64,000 nt of DNA, taken from assembly GCA_019510185.1 (NCBI GenBank), contig JAEKKV010000017.1, positions 1 to 64,000 on the forward strand, written 5' to 3'. The notes under the pieces are model-generated. The model ran no database searches. It was not told the origin of the DNA and was given only the letters and a program-made list of their open reading frames with translations. This stretch comes from Verrucomicrobiota bacterium (GTDB lineage: Bacteria; Verrucomicrobiota; Verrucomicrobiia; Opitutales; Opitutaceae). Shown here piece after piece: positions 49,703 to 59,956 of the stretch (positions are counted from its first letter, which is position 1; each line of letters starts with the position of its first letter). The translations under genes and the position numbers were made by a program.

Positions 49703-50770
49703 ATGTCGAAATACCAGGCCCCCGCGTTTCTCGTCGATCTGCTCCACGCCCGCTCTCCCTCCGGCGCCGAGTTCGAAGCCCAGAAAGTTTTCGATCACTA
49801 CGTCAAACCCGCGGCCGACGCCTACGCCAACGATGCCCTCGGCAACCGCCTCGCCACGCTCAATCCCAAGGGCGATCCCGTCCTCATGCTCGCCGGCCAC
49901 ATGGATGAACTCGGGCTGATCATCACCTACGTCAACAAGGACGGCTTCATCTACTTCGACACCATTGGCGGCCATGACCGCACCGTCATCTCCGGCCGTC
50001 GCGTTGTCATCCAGACTTCCGCCGGCCCGATCAAGGGAGTCACCGGCAAGCGCGCCATCCACCTGATGGACGAGGGTGATCGCAAGAAGGTTCCCGAGAT
50101 TCATGAAATCTGGATAGACATCGGCGCCCGCTCGAAAAAAGAGGCGCTGGAGCGCGTCGCCATCGGCGACACCGTCACCTACGATCATGAATTCGAATTG
50201 ATCCACGGCAGCGTGGGCACCGCCCGCGCCTTCGACAACAAAGTCGGGGCGTACGTCGTCGGCGAAACGCTCATTCGTCTCGCCGCGACCAAAAAGAAGC
50301 TCGCCGCCAAACTCGTCTCCGTCGCCACCGCTCAGGAGGAAATCGGCACGCGCGGGGCGATCACCGCCGCCTACGCGGTCAACCCGCATATCGCGCTTGC
50401 CGTGGACGTCGGCCATGCGACCGATCATCCGGATTGTGACAACCGCAAGTACGGTGAGACCAAGCTCGGTGGTGGTCCGATCATCTGTCGCGGCCCGAAT
50501 ATCAACCCCAAGGTTTATGAACGCCTGGTGAAGGCCGCGAAGAAGCTCAAAATTCCCTACCAGCTGGAGTCCGACCCACGCCCGACCGGCACCGACGCCC
50601 GCGCCATTCAAGTCGGCCGCGGCGGCGTGGCCACCGGCCTCGTGAGCATCCCGCTCCGCTACATGCACACCCCGAGCGAAGTCGTGGACTTGGAGGACGT
50701 GGAACGCACCGTGCAACTCTTCGTCGCGTTCGCCCTCGATCTGGAAAGCGGCGACTACCTCCACTGGTAA
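49703..50770 (+). CDS. M42-family metallopeptidase
   Basis: LAGHMDELGLIITYVNKDGF...RAFDNKVGAYV...TAQEEIGTRGA...DVGHATDHP. Confidence 0.92.
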   Translation: MSKYQAPAFLVDLLHARSPSGAEFEAQKVFDHYVKPAADAYANDALGNRLATLNPKGDPVLMLAGHMDELGLIITYVNKDGFIYFDTIGGHDRTVISGRRVVIQTSAGPIKGVTGKRAIHLMDEGDRKKVPEIHEIWIDIGARSKKEALERVAIGDTVTYDHEFELIHGSVGTARAFDNKVGAYVVGETLIRLAATKKKLAAKLVSVATAQEEIGTRGAITAAYAVNPHIALAVDVGHATDHPDCDNRKYGETKLGGGPIICRGPNINPKVYERLVKAAKKLKIPYQLESDPRPTGTDARAIQVGRGGVATGLVSIPLRYMHTPSEVVDLEDVERTVQLFVAFALDLESGDYLHW

Positions 50771-50804
50771 GAAGCCGCCCGGCAAAGCCGGCGTCGGCGT
50801 CCGG

Positions 50805-51617
50805 TTAGCTGGCGCGCCGGCGACGCCAGCAGGCCAACCCGAGCATCGCCGAGCCCAGCCCCAAGGACAGAACGGCCGGCTCGGGAATGGCGCTGACGGC
50901 ACTGATGTCGCTCAGAATCTGGCTGGAGTAAGAGGCCAGATCGACCGAGATCGTCCCGTTGCCCAGATCCGTGCTTCCATTGGTGATGGTGCCGACTCCG
51001 CTGAGAATGCCGGACAATACCCAGGTGGATCCGTTGTAGTAAAACATTCCGCCGCCTGAATCGCCGCCCACGCCCTGGGCGCCGTCGCTGGCCAGCGTCA
51101 CAATGCCGCGGCCTCCGAAGGAGGTGTTGCTCACCGTGTAGTTCGTATAGCCATAAATCGTGTTGGTTCCCCAGCTCTTGCCGCCGCCGTAACCGATCAT
51201 CTCCACGCTGGTGCCCGTCGGCCGGTCGCTGGAGACCAATGTCAGATTGGAGAGACCGGCGCTGCTGCCGATCTGGTACAGGGTCAGATCCGCCAGTGAA
51301 CTGTCGATATTCGAAATCGAAAGAGCCGAGCCGCTCACCGCGCTGTAAGTCGTGCCTGCCAGCGTGAAATCGCCCAAACCCACATGCCCGGCGGTGAGCA
51401 CCCAATACGTGCCGTTATATGCACCCAGATAGACGCCGCTGGCGCCATTCACCGTACCCACATAATTCCAGGCGGAGGATCCGGGATCAGAGGTGTCCGT
51501 CGTGGAGCCGGTCACAATCGCCCGAACCGTGAACGGAGAAGCCAAAAGGACTCCCAAAATAAAAAACCAAGATGCTTTGGCGGAAAATCTTAGCATGGCG
51601 GCCAGAAGACCACCCAA
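50805..51617 (-). CDS. Secreted trypsin-like serine protease with PEP-CTERM anchor
   Basis: VLTAGHVG, GGDSGGGMFYY; C-terminal IPEPAVLSLGLGSAMLGLACWRRRRAS. Confidence 0.85.
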   Translation of the reverse strand: MGGLLAAMLRFSAKASWFFILGVLLASPFTVRAIVTGSTTDTSDPGSSAWNYVGTVNGASGVYLGAYNGTYWVLTAGHVGLGDFTLAGTTYSAVSGSALSISNIDSSLADLTLYQIGSSAGLSNLTLVSSDRPTGTSVEMIGYGGGKSWGTNTIYGYTNYTVSNTSFGGRGIVTLASDGAQGVGGDSGGGMFYYNGSTWVLSGILSGVGTITNGSTDLGNGTISVDLASYSSQILSDISAVSAIPEPAVLSLGLGSAMLGLACWRRRRAS

Positions 51618-51654
51618 GGCAAAACCCGGGAGATGAGCAATGCCGTTTACAAAA

Positions 51655-52962
<1,308 letters not shown>

Positions 52963-53045
52963 GAGAGGAAGAATGCGGGCGGGGCGTGGGGAGTGTCGAG
53001 GGCGGAAAATGGAACAACTCGGTCCCATTTGCCACCCGGAGCCAT

Positions 53046-53073
53046 AAAAAAACGGCGCCCATTGGGACGCCGT
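53046..53073 (-). terminator. Rho-independent terminator downstream of clpP
   Basis: ACGGCG...CGCCGT with T-run on the minus strand. Confidence 0.75.
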
Positions 53074-53099
53074 CTTTGCTTTTGGAAAAAACCGAATGA

Positions 53100-53720
53100 T
53101 CAGGCCGCCACTGGGGCGGCAAGCTTCTGGACCTCGCGGGTTGATTCGACGACATGGTCGACGATGCCGTAGGCCTTGGCCTCGTGCGCGCTCAGGTAGT
53201 AGTCGCGGTCGGAGTCCTTTTCGACCTGTTCCGGTGTCTTGCCCGTGTGCTTGGCAATCACGCCGTTAAGCGTCTGGCGCCAACGGAGGATTTCGCGCGA
53301 GGCGATCACGATGTCGGCCGTCTGGCCGCCCGCACCGCCGCTGGGCTGATGGATCATCACGCGGCTGTTGGGCAGCGCAAAACGCTTGCCGGGGGTCCCG
53401 GCCGCCAAGAGGACCGTGGCCATGCTGGCCGCTTGGCCGATGCAATAGGTCACCACATCGCATTGGAGGAAGTTAATGGTGTCGTAGATGGCCATGCCAC
53501 CGGTCACCACGCCGCCGGGCGAGTTGATGTAGAAGTGGATGTCCTTCTTGGGATCTTCCATCTGCAGGAACAGCATCTGGGCGATCACCAGATTGGCGAC
53601 CATATCGTCGATCGGCGTGCCGATGAAGATGATGCGATCTTTGAGCAGACGGGAATAGATATCCATCGACCGCTCGCCGCGGCCGGTGTTCTCCAGAACA
53701 ATGGGAACGTAATAGCTCAC
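53100..53720 (-). CDS. clpP: ATP-dependent Clp protease proteolytic subunit
   Basis: [19 protein letters not shown]...[16 protein letters not shown]...[12 protein letters not shown]. Confidence 0.97.
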   Translation of the reverse strand: MSYYVPIVLENTGRGERSMDIYSRLLKDRIIFIGTPIDDMVANLVIAQMLFLQMEDPKKDIHFYINSPGGVVTGGMAIYDTINFLQCDVVTYCIGQAASMATVLLAAGTPGKRFALPNSRVMIHQPSGGAGGQTADIVIASREILRWRQTLNGVIAKHTGKTPEQVEKDSDRDYYLSAHEAKAYGIVDHVVESTREVQKLAAPVAA

Positions 53721-53749
53721 GAATTAATTCCTTGGTTTACAGTGTCCGA

Positions 53750-55114
53750 TCAGGCCTGCGCTGAGGCTGTCGTCACGGTAGCCTTGGAAACGAGCAAATC
53801 AAGGGCCTTGTCGAAAATGATCGACTGCTGGACGGAGCGAAGTTTTTCGCGGTCCTGCGTCAGCTCCTTGACGAGCTTTTCGGGCTTCTGGTTGTTCATC
53901 ACCGACTCGCGATAAATGAAGGTGTCGATGTCCTTCTCCGTCACGGTGATCTTCTCCTGCTCGGCGATCTTGGCGAGGATGAGCTGGGTCTTCACGCGGG
54001 TGCGGGCGGCCTTGCTCGCACCGTCGTGAAGCTGCTGCTTGTCCTTCTCGAACTGGTCGGCAGACACGCCGCGACGCATGTTTTCCTCGATAAACTGGCG
54101 CAGGACGCTCTGGGTCTCGTGCTCGACGAGGCTCTCGGGGATGGCGAAATCGACCTTGGCGTTGAGTACCTCGGTGACCTGACGGCGCTGAGCCTGGCGG
54201 TTTTCGTATTCCTTGCGGCCTTTCAGGTTGTTGCGGACGTTGACCTTGAGGCTTTCGAGGTCGTCGGCTTGATGGGCCTTGAAGAAGGCCTCGTCCATCG
54301 GAGGGAGAACGCGCTCACGGATCTCTTGGACCTCGACGGCGTACACGGCGGTCTTGCCGGCAAGGGCGGGGACGGCGGGGAACTCGGCCGGGAACGTGAT
54401 GGTGACATCTTTCTTGTCGCCCGCCTTGAGGCCGGCGAGCTGCTTGCCGAGACCGGGGATGAGGCCTTCGTTTTCGCCTTCAACTTCTTCCCACGTCTGC
54501 GGGACCTTGCCGTAAATCTGCTTGTCGGCCGCGAGCTCGAGGACGGGTTTGCCGTCAATCGTACCTTCGTAAGCGAGCTTCACATAATCACCCTTTTGCG
54601 AGGGGCGCTCGGCGACTTTGAAATCAGCGCGTTCGGCGCGCATGCCCTCGATCACGGTATCAACTTCCGCATCGGTCGCCTCAACCGACTTCACCTCGGT
54701 CGCGATGCCGGCGTAGTCGGGCAGCGTGAACGTCGGGCGGATGTCGAGGGTGATGGTGACGGTGGCGGCTTGATCGGGCGAAAGAGTGCCCTCCTGCACG
54801 TCGGTGATGTTGAGCGCCTCGATTTTCGACTGCTCCAGACCGCCGCGGTAAGCCTTGGCGAGGACCTTCTGCTTGAACTCGTCGCCAATCTCCTTGGCGT
54901 AACGCTTGAGCACGAGGCTCGCGGGAGCCTTGCCGGGACGGAAGCCGGGCAGACGGGCCTGCTTGGAAATCTCACCGATCACGGCCTGGTGTTCGGCGGC
55001 GACTTCAGCTTGGTCGAGCGTGACGACGAGGCTTTTGCGGGTTTCAGAGACGTCTTTGATTTCGATGTTCACGAGTTTGAAAGAGAACGAGGTTTTATTG
55101 ACAGAATTGGACAA
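53750..55114 (-). CDS. tig: Trigger factor
   Basis: PGFRPGKAPASLVLKRY; FKBP-like middle domain; upstream of clpP/clpX. Confidence 0.93.
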   Translation of the reverse strand: MSNSVNKTSFSFKLVNIEIKDVSETRKSLVVTLDQAEVAAEHQAVIGEISKQARLPGFRPGKAPASLVLKRYAKEIGDEFKQKVLAKAYRGGLEQSKIEALNITDVQEGTLSPDQAATVTITLDIRPTFTLPDYAGIATEVKSVEATDAEVDTVIEGMRAERADFKVAERPSQKGDYVKLAYEGTIDGKPVLELAADKQIYGKVPQTWEEVEGENEGLIPGLGKQLAGLKAGDKKDVTITFPAEFPAVPALAGKTAVYAVEVQEIRERVLPPMDEAFFKAHQADDLESLKVNVRNNLKGRKEYENRQAQRRQVTEVLNAKVDFAIPESLVEHETQSVLRQFIEENMRRGVSADQFEKDKQQLHDGASKAARTRVKTQLILAKIAEQEKITVTEKDIDTFIYRESVMNNQKPEKLVKELTQDREKLRSVQQSIIFDKALDLLVSKATVTTASAQA

Positions 55115-55205
55115 GCTACGCGCCCGCCGTCGGCCCGGTCAATGCCCGATTCTGCGTCTGCGCGCTTGAAAGTCCGGGCTCCGTCAAACTTGATGCGCGG
55201 AACCG

Positions 55206-55847
55206 ATGTCCAGTCTCCGCCACCTGCTCGCCGAGCATCCTACCCTGCTGCTGATCGACTCCGCCTCGATGCGCATTCAGGCCGGGCTCTGGCATCAAGG
55301 TGAAGTTTCCTGGCAGTCGAGCGAAACGGAAGCCGGCGCCGGCGTATTCGCCTGCGTGGAAGCGCTGCTGGCGGCCCGGGGGCTGAAGATCCCTGATGTG
55401 CAAAGCTATGTATTTTGCGAAGGCCCGGGATCCGTCCTGGGCATCCGCACGACGGCGGTCGCGTTGCGCATCTGGCGCGTGCTCAATCCCGCGCCCGCCT
55501 ACGCCTACCAAAGCCTCAATCTCGTCGCCCACGCTCTCGGCCAGACGAAGATCAACGTGATCGCCGATGCCCGGCGCGATTCCTGGCATGTCCTGCGCCT
55601 CGGCGAACCGCTCCGTCGCGTGCCCACGGCGGAACTCCGCGGCGAATGCGTCATGCCGGAGGGTTTTCGTCATTGGACGCCGCTCCCGGCAAGCCTCGCC
55701 CGGACCGGTTACGACCTCGCGGCCATGCTGCCCCGGCTGATGGATGCCGACCTTTTTCACGGCAGCGCCGAACCGGACGCGTTTTTGCACGAGGAACCCT
55801 CGTATGTGACGTGGACGCCGCAGATCCACCAAGCTCCGCCCCGCTGA
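55206..55847 (+). CDS. TsaB-like protein
   Basis: LLIDSASMRIQAGLW...FCEGPGSVLGIRTTAVALRIW. Confidence 0.65.
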   Translation: MSSLRHLLAEHPTLLLIDSASMRIQAGLWHQGEVSWQSSETEAGAGVFACVEALLAARGLKIPDVQSYVFCEGPGSVLGIRTTAVALRIWRVLNPAPAYAYQSLNLVAHALGQTKINVIADARRDSWHVLRLGEPLRRVPTAELRGECVMPEGFRHWTPLPASLARTGYDLAAMLPRLMDADLFHGSAEPDAFLHEEPSYVTWTPQIHQAPPR

Positions 55848-55849
55848 CC

Positions 55850-56998
55850 ATGGCCACCGCCTCACGCCTTCCCTTGCGCTGCTGGGCCGAGATCGATCTC
55901 GCCGTGCTGGAGCGCAACCTGCACCTCATCCGCGCCTCCCTGCCGTCGCACATGCGCTATGTCGCCGTGGTCAAGGCCGACGCCTACGGCCACGGCCTGC
56001 CGCAAACAGCCGCGCGGCTCATGCATGCCGGTGCCGATCTCTTCGGCGTCGCCAACCTCGCCGAGGCCGCCGCCATCCGCGAATTAAGCCCCGACTGGCC
56101 CATCCTGTTGCTCAGCCCGCTCCTGCCCGACGAGGACCGTTACGCGGTGGATTATGACGTGGCCGCCACCGTGTCGGCGGCCGAGGAGGCGGACCGCCTG
56201 GACGCGGCGGGGCGCGCCGCCGGCAAGGCGGTCACAGTGCACTTGAAAATCGACACCGGCATGGGCCGGCTCGGCGTCTGGCACGAGGAGGCGCCCGCCC
56301 TGTATCGGAAAATCTGCGACTCCAGGCACCTGAAGCTGGCGGGAGTGTTCACCCATTTCTCCAGTCCCGACGACGACGCGGCGTTTACCGCGGAACAACG
56401 CCGCCGGTTTCTCGCCGCGCTGCAACGCTGCCCGGACATCGATCTCGCCGCCCTCTTCGTGCACGCCGACAACAGCGCCGGCCTCGAAACCATCGAGGTC
56501 GCCGGCCCCTTCAACGCCGTGCGCGTGGGACTGCTTCAGTTCGGCATTCTTCCGCACTCCCGCTCCCTGCTCTCGCAAGTGCGGACGGAGCCAGTCTTCA
56601 GTTTTCGCACCCGCGTCGGACTGGTAAAGCGCCTCCCGTCCGGCACCGCGATCAGCTACAGCCGCACCCATGTCCTGAAACGCGACTCGGTCGTGGCGAT
56701 TCTCACCGCGGGCTACGGCGACGGATTGCCGCGGGCCGCCAGCAATCGCGGCCACGTGCTCATCCGCGGACGACGATGCCCCGTACTTGGACGCGTGACC
56801 ATGGACCAGACCATCGTCGACGTGACGGACGTGCCGGAGGTCCGTGCCGGCGATGAAGTCGTGCTCATCGGCAAACAGACCGGGGCGGAGATCGGCCTTA
56901 CCGAGTTCAGCCGCTGGGCCGACACGATCCCGTGGGAAACGCTGTGCTCGGTCACCAAACGCGTGCCCCGGCTCTACCGGACCTCGCTGGGATTGTAA
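55850..56998 (+). CDS. alr: Alanine racemase
   Basis: AVVKADAYGHGLPQTA; KIDTGMGRLGVW; GYGDGLPRAAS. Confidence 0.94.
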   Translation: MATASRLPLRCWAEIDLAVLERNLHLIRASLPSHMRYVAVVKADAYGHGLPQTAARLMHAGADLFGVANLAEAAAIRELSPDWPILLLSPLLPDEDRYAVDYDVAATVSAAEEADRLDAAGRAAGKAVTVHLKIDTGMGRLGVWHEEAPALYRKICDSRHLKLAGVFTHFSSPDDDAAFTAEQRRRFLAALQRCPDIDLAALFVHADNSAGLETIEVAGPFNAVRVGLLQFGILPHSRSLLSQVRTEPVFSFRTRVGLVKRLPSGTAISYSRTHVLKRDSVVAILTAGYGDGLPRAASNRGHVLIRGRRCPVLGRVTMDQTIVDVTDVPEVRAGDEVVLIGKQTGAEIGLTEFSRWADTIPWETLCSVTKRVPRLYRTSLGL

Positions 56999-57089
56999 GG
57001 GATTCGCCTCGTTTTTCGTCTGAAACTTCCCGGCGGCCGGAACGTCCTATTGCGGTAAGCCGCCGTTGCGTCAGTCTCACCCTCACCCC

Positions 57090-58583
57090 ATGAAGCTGGA
57101 TCTTACCCCTCAGGATGCCTGGCAGCCGCTGCCGGCCAACGCTTGGAACGAAGCCGCCGCCCGCCATCTGCTCCGCCGGGCCGGCTGGGCCGCGCAACCC
57201 GCCGAAGTCGACCGCCTCATGAAGGACGGCCTCGCCGCCAGCCTCGACCGCCTTTTTCCCGCCAAGGCCAACCCCATGCCGGAGCCGCGCCTCATCGCCA
57301 ACATCGAGGCCGACCAGCCCGGCTTCGCGGCCAAACTTCGCGCGGCGGACACTCGCGACCAGCGCCAGATCCTTCAGCGCGAACAACGCGAACGCCAGCA
57401 GCAGGCAGTGCAGGACCTAAGCATCAAGTGGCTTCAGTTTGCCTCGCTGCCCGAAAACGCCGTCGTGGAAAAATGGGTGTTCTTCCTGAGCGACGTGTAC
57501 GTCATCAGCCAGGAGAAGGTGCAAAACACCGCGCACGTCTACCGTTTCCACGAAACCCTCCGGCAAGGCGCGCTCGGCCGCTCCCCCGACCTCGCCAAAG
57601 CCGTCTCGCGCACGCCGGCGATGATCCAATACCTGGACCTTCAGGACAGCAAAACCGGCACGCCCAACGAGAATTTCGCCCGCGAGCTTTTCGAACTCTT
57701 CCTCCTCGGCGAGGGCAACTACACCGAGCAGGACATCAAGGAGGCCGCGCGCGCCTTCACCGGCTACCGCCAGCAACCGGGTGGATTCCGTCTCGTCAAA
57801 AACCAGCACGACACCGGCCCCAAGACGATCTTCGGGAAAACCGGCCCCTTCGATGGCGACGACGTCATCGACCTCGCTTTCGGCCTGCCCGCCGCCGGCC
57901 GTTTTCTGCCCCATGAAATGGTGAAGTTTTATCTGACGGACGAAGGCCTGCCGGACAGCTACCTGGCCGAGCTGGGAAGTTGGTGGCAGACCACCGGCTA
58001 CGACCTGCGCCTGCTCGCCCAACGGTTCTTCGGCAGCCGGCTGTTTTTCGATCCGTCATTTCGTGGAAACTACATCAAGAGTCCCATCCAGTTTTATCTC
58101 GGGCTCGTTCAGGATCTGAACCTCAACGTCGCCCCCTTCCAGCGCCACGCGCTCAATGCCCTCCGGCTCATGGGCGAAAACCCCTTTCGGCCGCCCAACG
58201 TCCGCGGCTGGGTCGGCGGACGCCTTTGGATCAATTCCGGCACACTCAGCGCCCGCCGGCAGCTGGTGGAAACGCTGTTCGCCCCGATCGACGAGGACAC
58301 CCTCAACGCCGACGAACAGGTCCAGCTCGTCGCCGCCCGCTCCGCCGGATTGAGCAACTTCACCGTCACCGATGAACGCCTCCAGGCCATGCTCAAAAGC
58401 ATGAACCCCGACCAGATCACCGCCCGCTTCCTGGATTATTTCCTGCCCGTCCGGGTCAGCGAGACGTTCCGCACCAATGTGCGCACCTTCCTCGCCGGCG
58501 ACGGCGCACCCAAAAACGACATCGAGCGCCTCCGCAACACCGCCGTCACGCTCCTGCAGTCCCCCGAATACCAGCTCTGCTAA
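57090..58583 (+). CDS. DUF1800 domain-containing protein
   Basis: AARHLLRRAGWAAQPAEVDRL...NENFARELFELFLLGEGNYTEQDIKEAARAFTG. Confidence 0.9.
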   Translation: MKLDLTPQDAWQPLPANAWNEAAARHLLRRAGWAAQPAEVDRLMKDGLAASLDRLFPAKANPMPEPRLIANIEADQPGFAAKLRAADTRDQRQILQREQRERQQQAVQDLSIKWLQFASLPENAVVEKWVFFLSDVYVISQEKVQNTAHVYRFHETLRQGALGRSPDLAKAVSRTPAMIQYLDLQDSKTGTPNENFARELFELFLLGEGNYTEQDIKEAARAFTGYRQQPGGFRLVKNQHDTGPKTIFGKTGPFDGDDVIDLAFGLPAAGRFLPHEMVKFYLTDEGLPDSYLAELGSWWQTTGYDLRLLAQRFFGSRLFFDPSFRGNYIKSPIQFYLGLVQDLNLNVAPFQRHALNALRLMGENPFRPPNVRGWVGGRLWINSGTLSARRQLVETLFAPIDEDTLNADEQVQLVAARSAGLSNFTVTDERLQAMLKSMNPDQITARFLDYFLPVRVSETFRTNVRTFLAGDGAPKNDIERLRNTAVTLLQSPEYQLC

Positions 58584-58603
58584 CGGTTCCTCTCGTCAGT
58601 CCC

Positions 58604-59851
58604 ATGAACAACCCCCTCCATCTTCTCCCCACCACGCGCCGTGAGTTTCTGAAGCTGGGCGGCCGCGGCATCGGCTTGCTGGCCTTCAGTCAATTCGCCC
58701 CCTCGTTTCTGGTCGAGTCCACCCTCGCCGCCACGCCGTCGCCCGAGAAGGACCGCTCCATTCTCGTCCTCGTGCAGCTCGCCGGCGGCAATGACGGTCT
58801 CAACACCGTCATTCCCTTCGACGATCCCGAGTATTACCGCCTGCGCCCGACCATCGGCATCAAAAAGGAAGAGACGCTGCGCCTCAACGACACGCTCGGC
58901 CTCCACCCTTCCCTGGCCGCGTTGCATGCGCTCATCAAGGACGGCAAGGCGGGCATCGTCCAAAACGTTGGATACCCCAACCCTAATCACAGCCACTTCC
59001 GCTCCAGTGAAATTTGGGAGACGGGCAGCGCCAGCAACGAGTTCCTTCCCACCGGCTGGATCGGCCGTTTTCTCGACAACGCCTGCGCCGGTGCGCCCGG
59101 CAGCGAAGGCGCCGACCCCGTCGCCATCCACCTCACCAACGAAATGCCCCAGGCGTTTCTCTCAGACCACCCCCACTCGACCTTCGGCCTCAATGGTGGC
59201 GGCCGCGGCGGCAATCGCGAGAACCTCGCCTTCCTCGAAAAACTGGTGCGTCAGGATGCCCATGACGAAAACGCCAACGCCTCTTTCCTGAAAGCCACCA
59301 TGATGGACGCGCTCGTCACCGAGAAGAAAGTGCAGCGCGTTATCGGCGGCTACCACGCGGAAGCCCAATACCCCGGGAACAGCTTCGCCCAGTCGCTGCG
59401 CAGTGTCGCCGCGCTGATCTCGGCCGGCACCTCCACCCGCGTTTACTTCGTTTCGCTCGGCGGGTTCGATACGCATAGCAACCAGCTCAACACGCACCAG
59501 CGCCAGCTTCAGACCCTGTCCGAAGGCCTTGCCGCCTTCCAAAAGGACCTCGAAGCCAAAAAACTGGATTCACAGGTGCTCACGATGACGTTCTCCGAAT
59601 TCGGCCGGCGGCCCAACGAAAACGAAAGCCGGGGCACCGACCACGGCACCGCCGCCCCGCTTTTTGTGATGGGTTCGCGACTTCAGGGAACCCTGCACGG
59701 CACCGCCCCCTCCCTGAAGCTCTCCCATAACCAAGACGTGCAGTTCAGCACCGACTTCCGCCAAGTCTATGCCACCGTCCTCGACAAATGGTTCTCCTGC
59801 CCGACCGACAAAGTCCTCGGCAAGGGTTATGCGCCATTAACTTTCATCTAG
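58604..59851 (+). CDS. DUF1501 domain-containing protein (twin-arginine-like leader)
   Basis: TTRREFLKLGGRGIGLLAF; LVQLAGGNDGLNTVIPF; DFRQVYATVLDKWF. Confidence 0.9.
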   Translation: MNNPLHLLPTTRREFLKLGGRGIGLLAFSQFAPSFLVESTLAATPSPEKDRSILVLVQLAGGNDGLNTVIPFDDPEYYRLRPTIGIKKEETLRLNDTLGLHPSLAALHALIKDGKAGIVQNVGYPNPNHSHFRSSEIWETGSASNEFLPTGWIGRFLDNACAGAPGSEGADPVAIHLTNEMPQAFLSDHPHSTFGLNGGGRGGNRENLAFLEKLVRQDAHDENANASFLKATMMDALVTEKKVQRVIGGYHAEAQYPGNSFAQSLRSVAALISAGTSTRVYFVSLGGFDTHSNQLNTHQRQLQTLSEGLAAFQKDLEAKKLDSQVLTMTFSEFGRRPNENESRGTDHGTAAPLFVMGSRLQGTLHGTAPSLKLSHNQDVQFSTDFRQVYATVLDKWFSCPTDKVLGKGYAPLTFI

Positions 59852-59956
59852 GGGCATAACCCTATATCCGGCAAAGAGCTGCGATAACCCTTAAAGTTTC
59901 CGTAAAGATACGCGTATCAATAGATTAATAAGAATTATCGATTGTGAAGATAGGGG

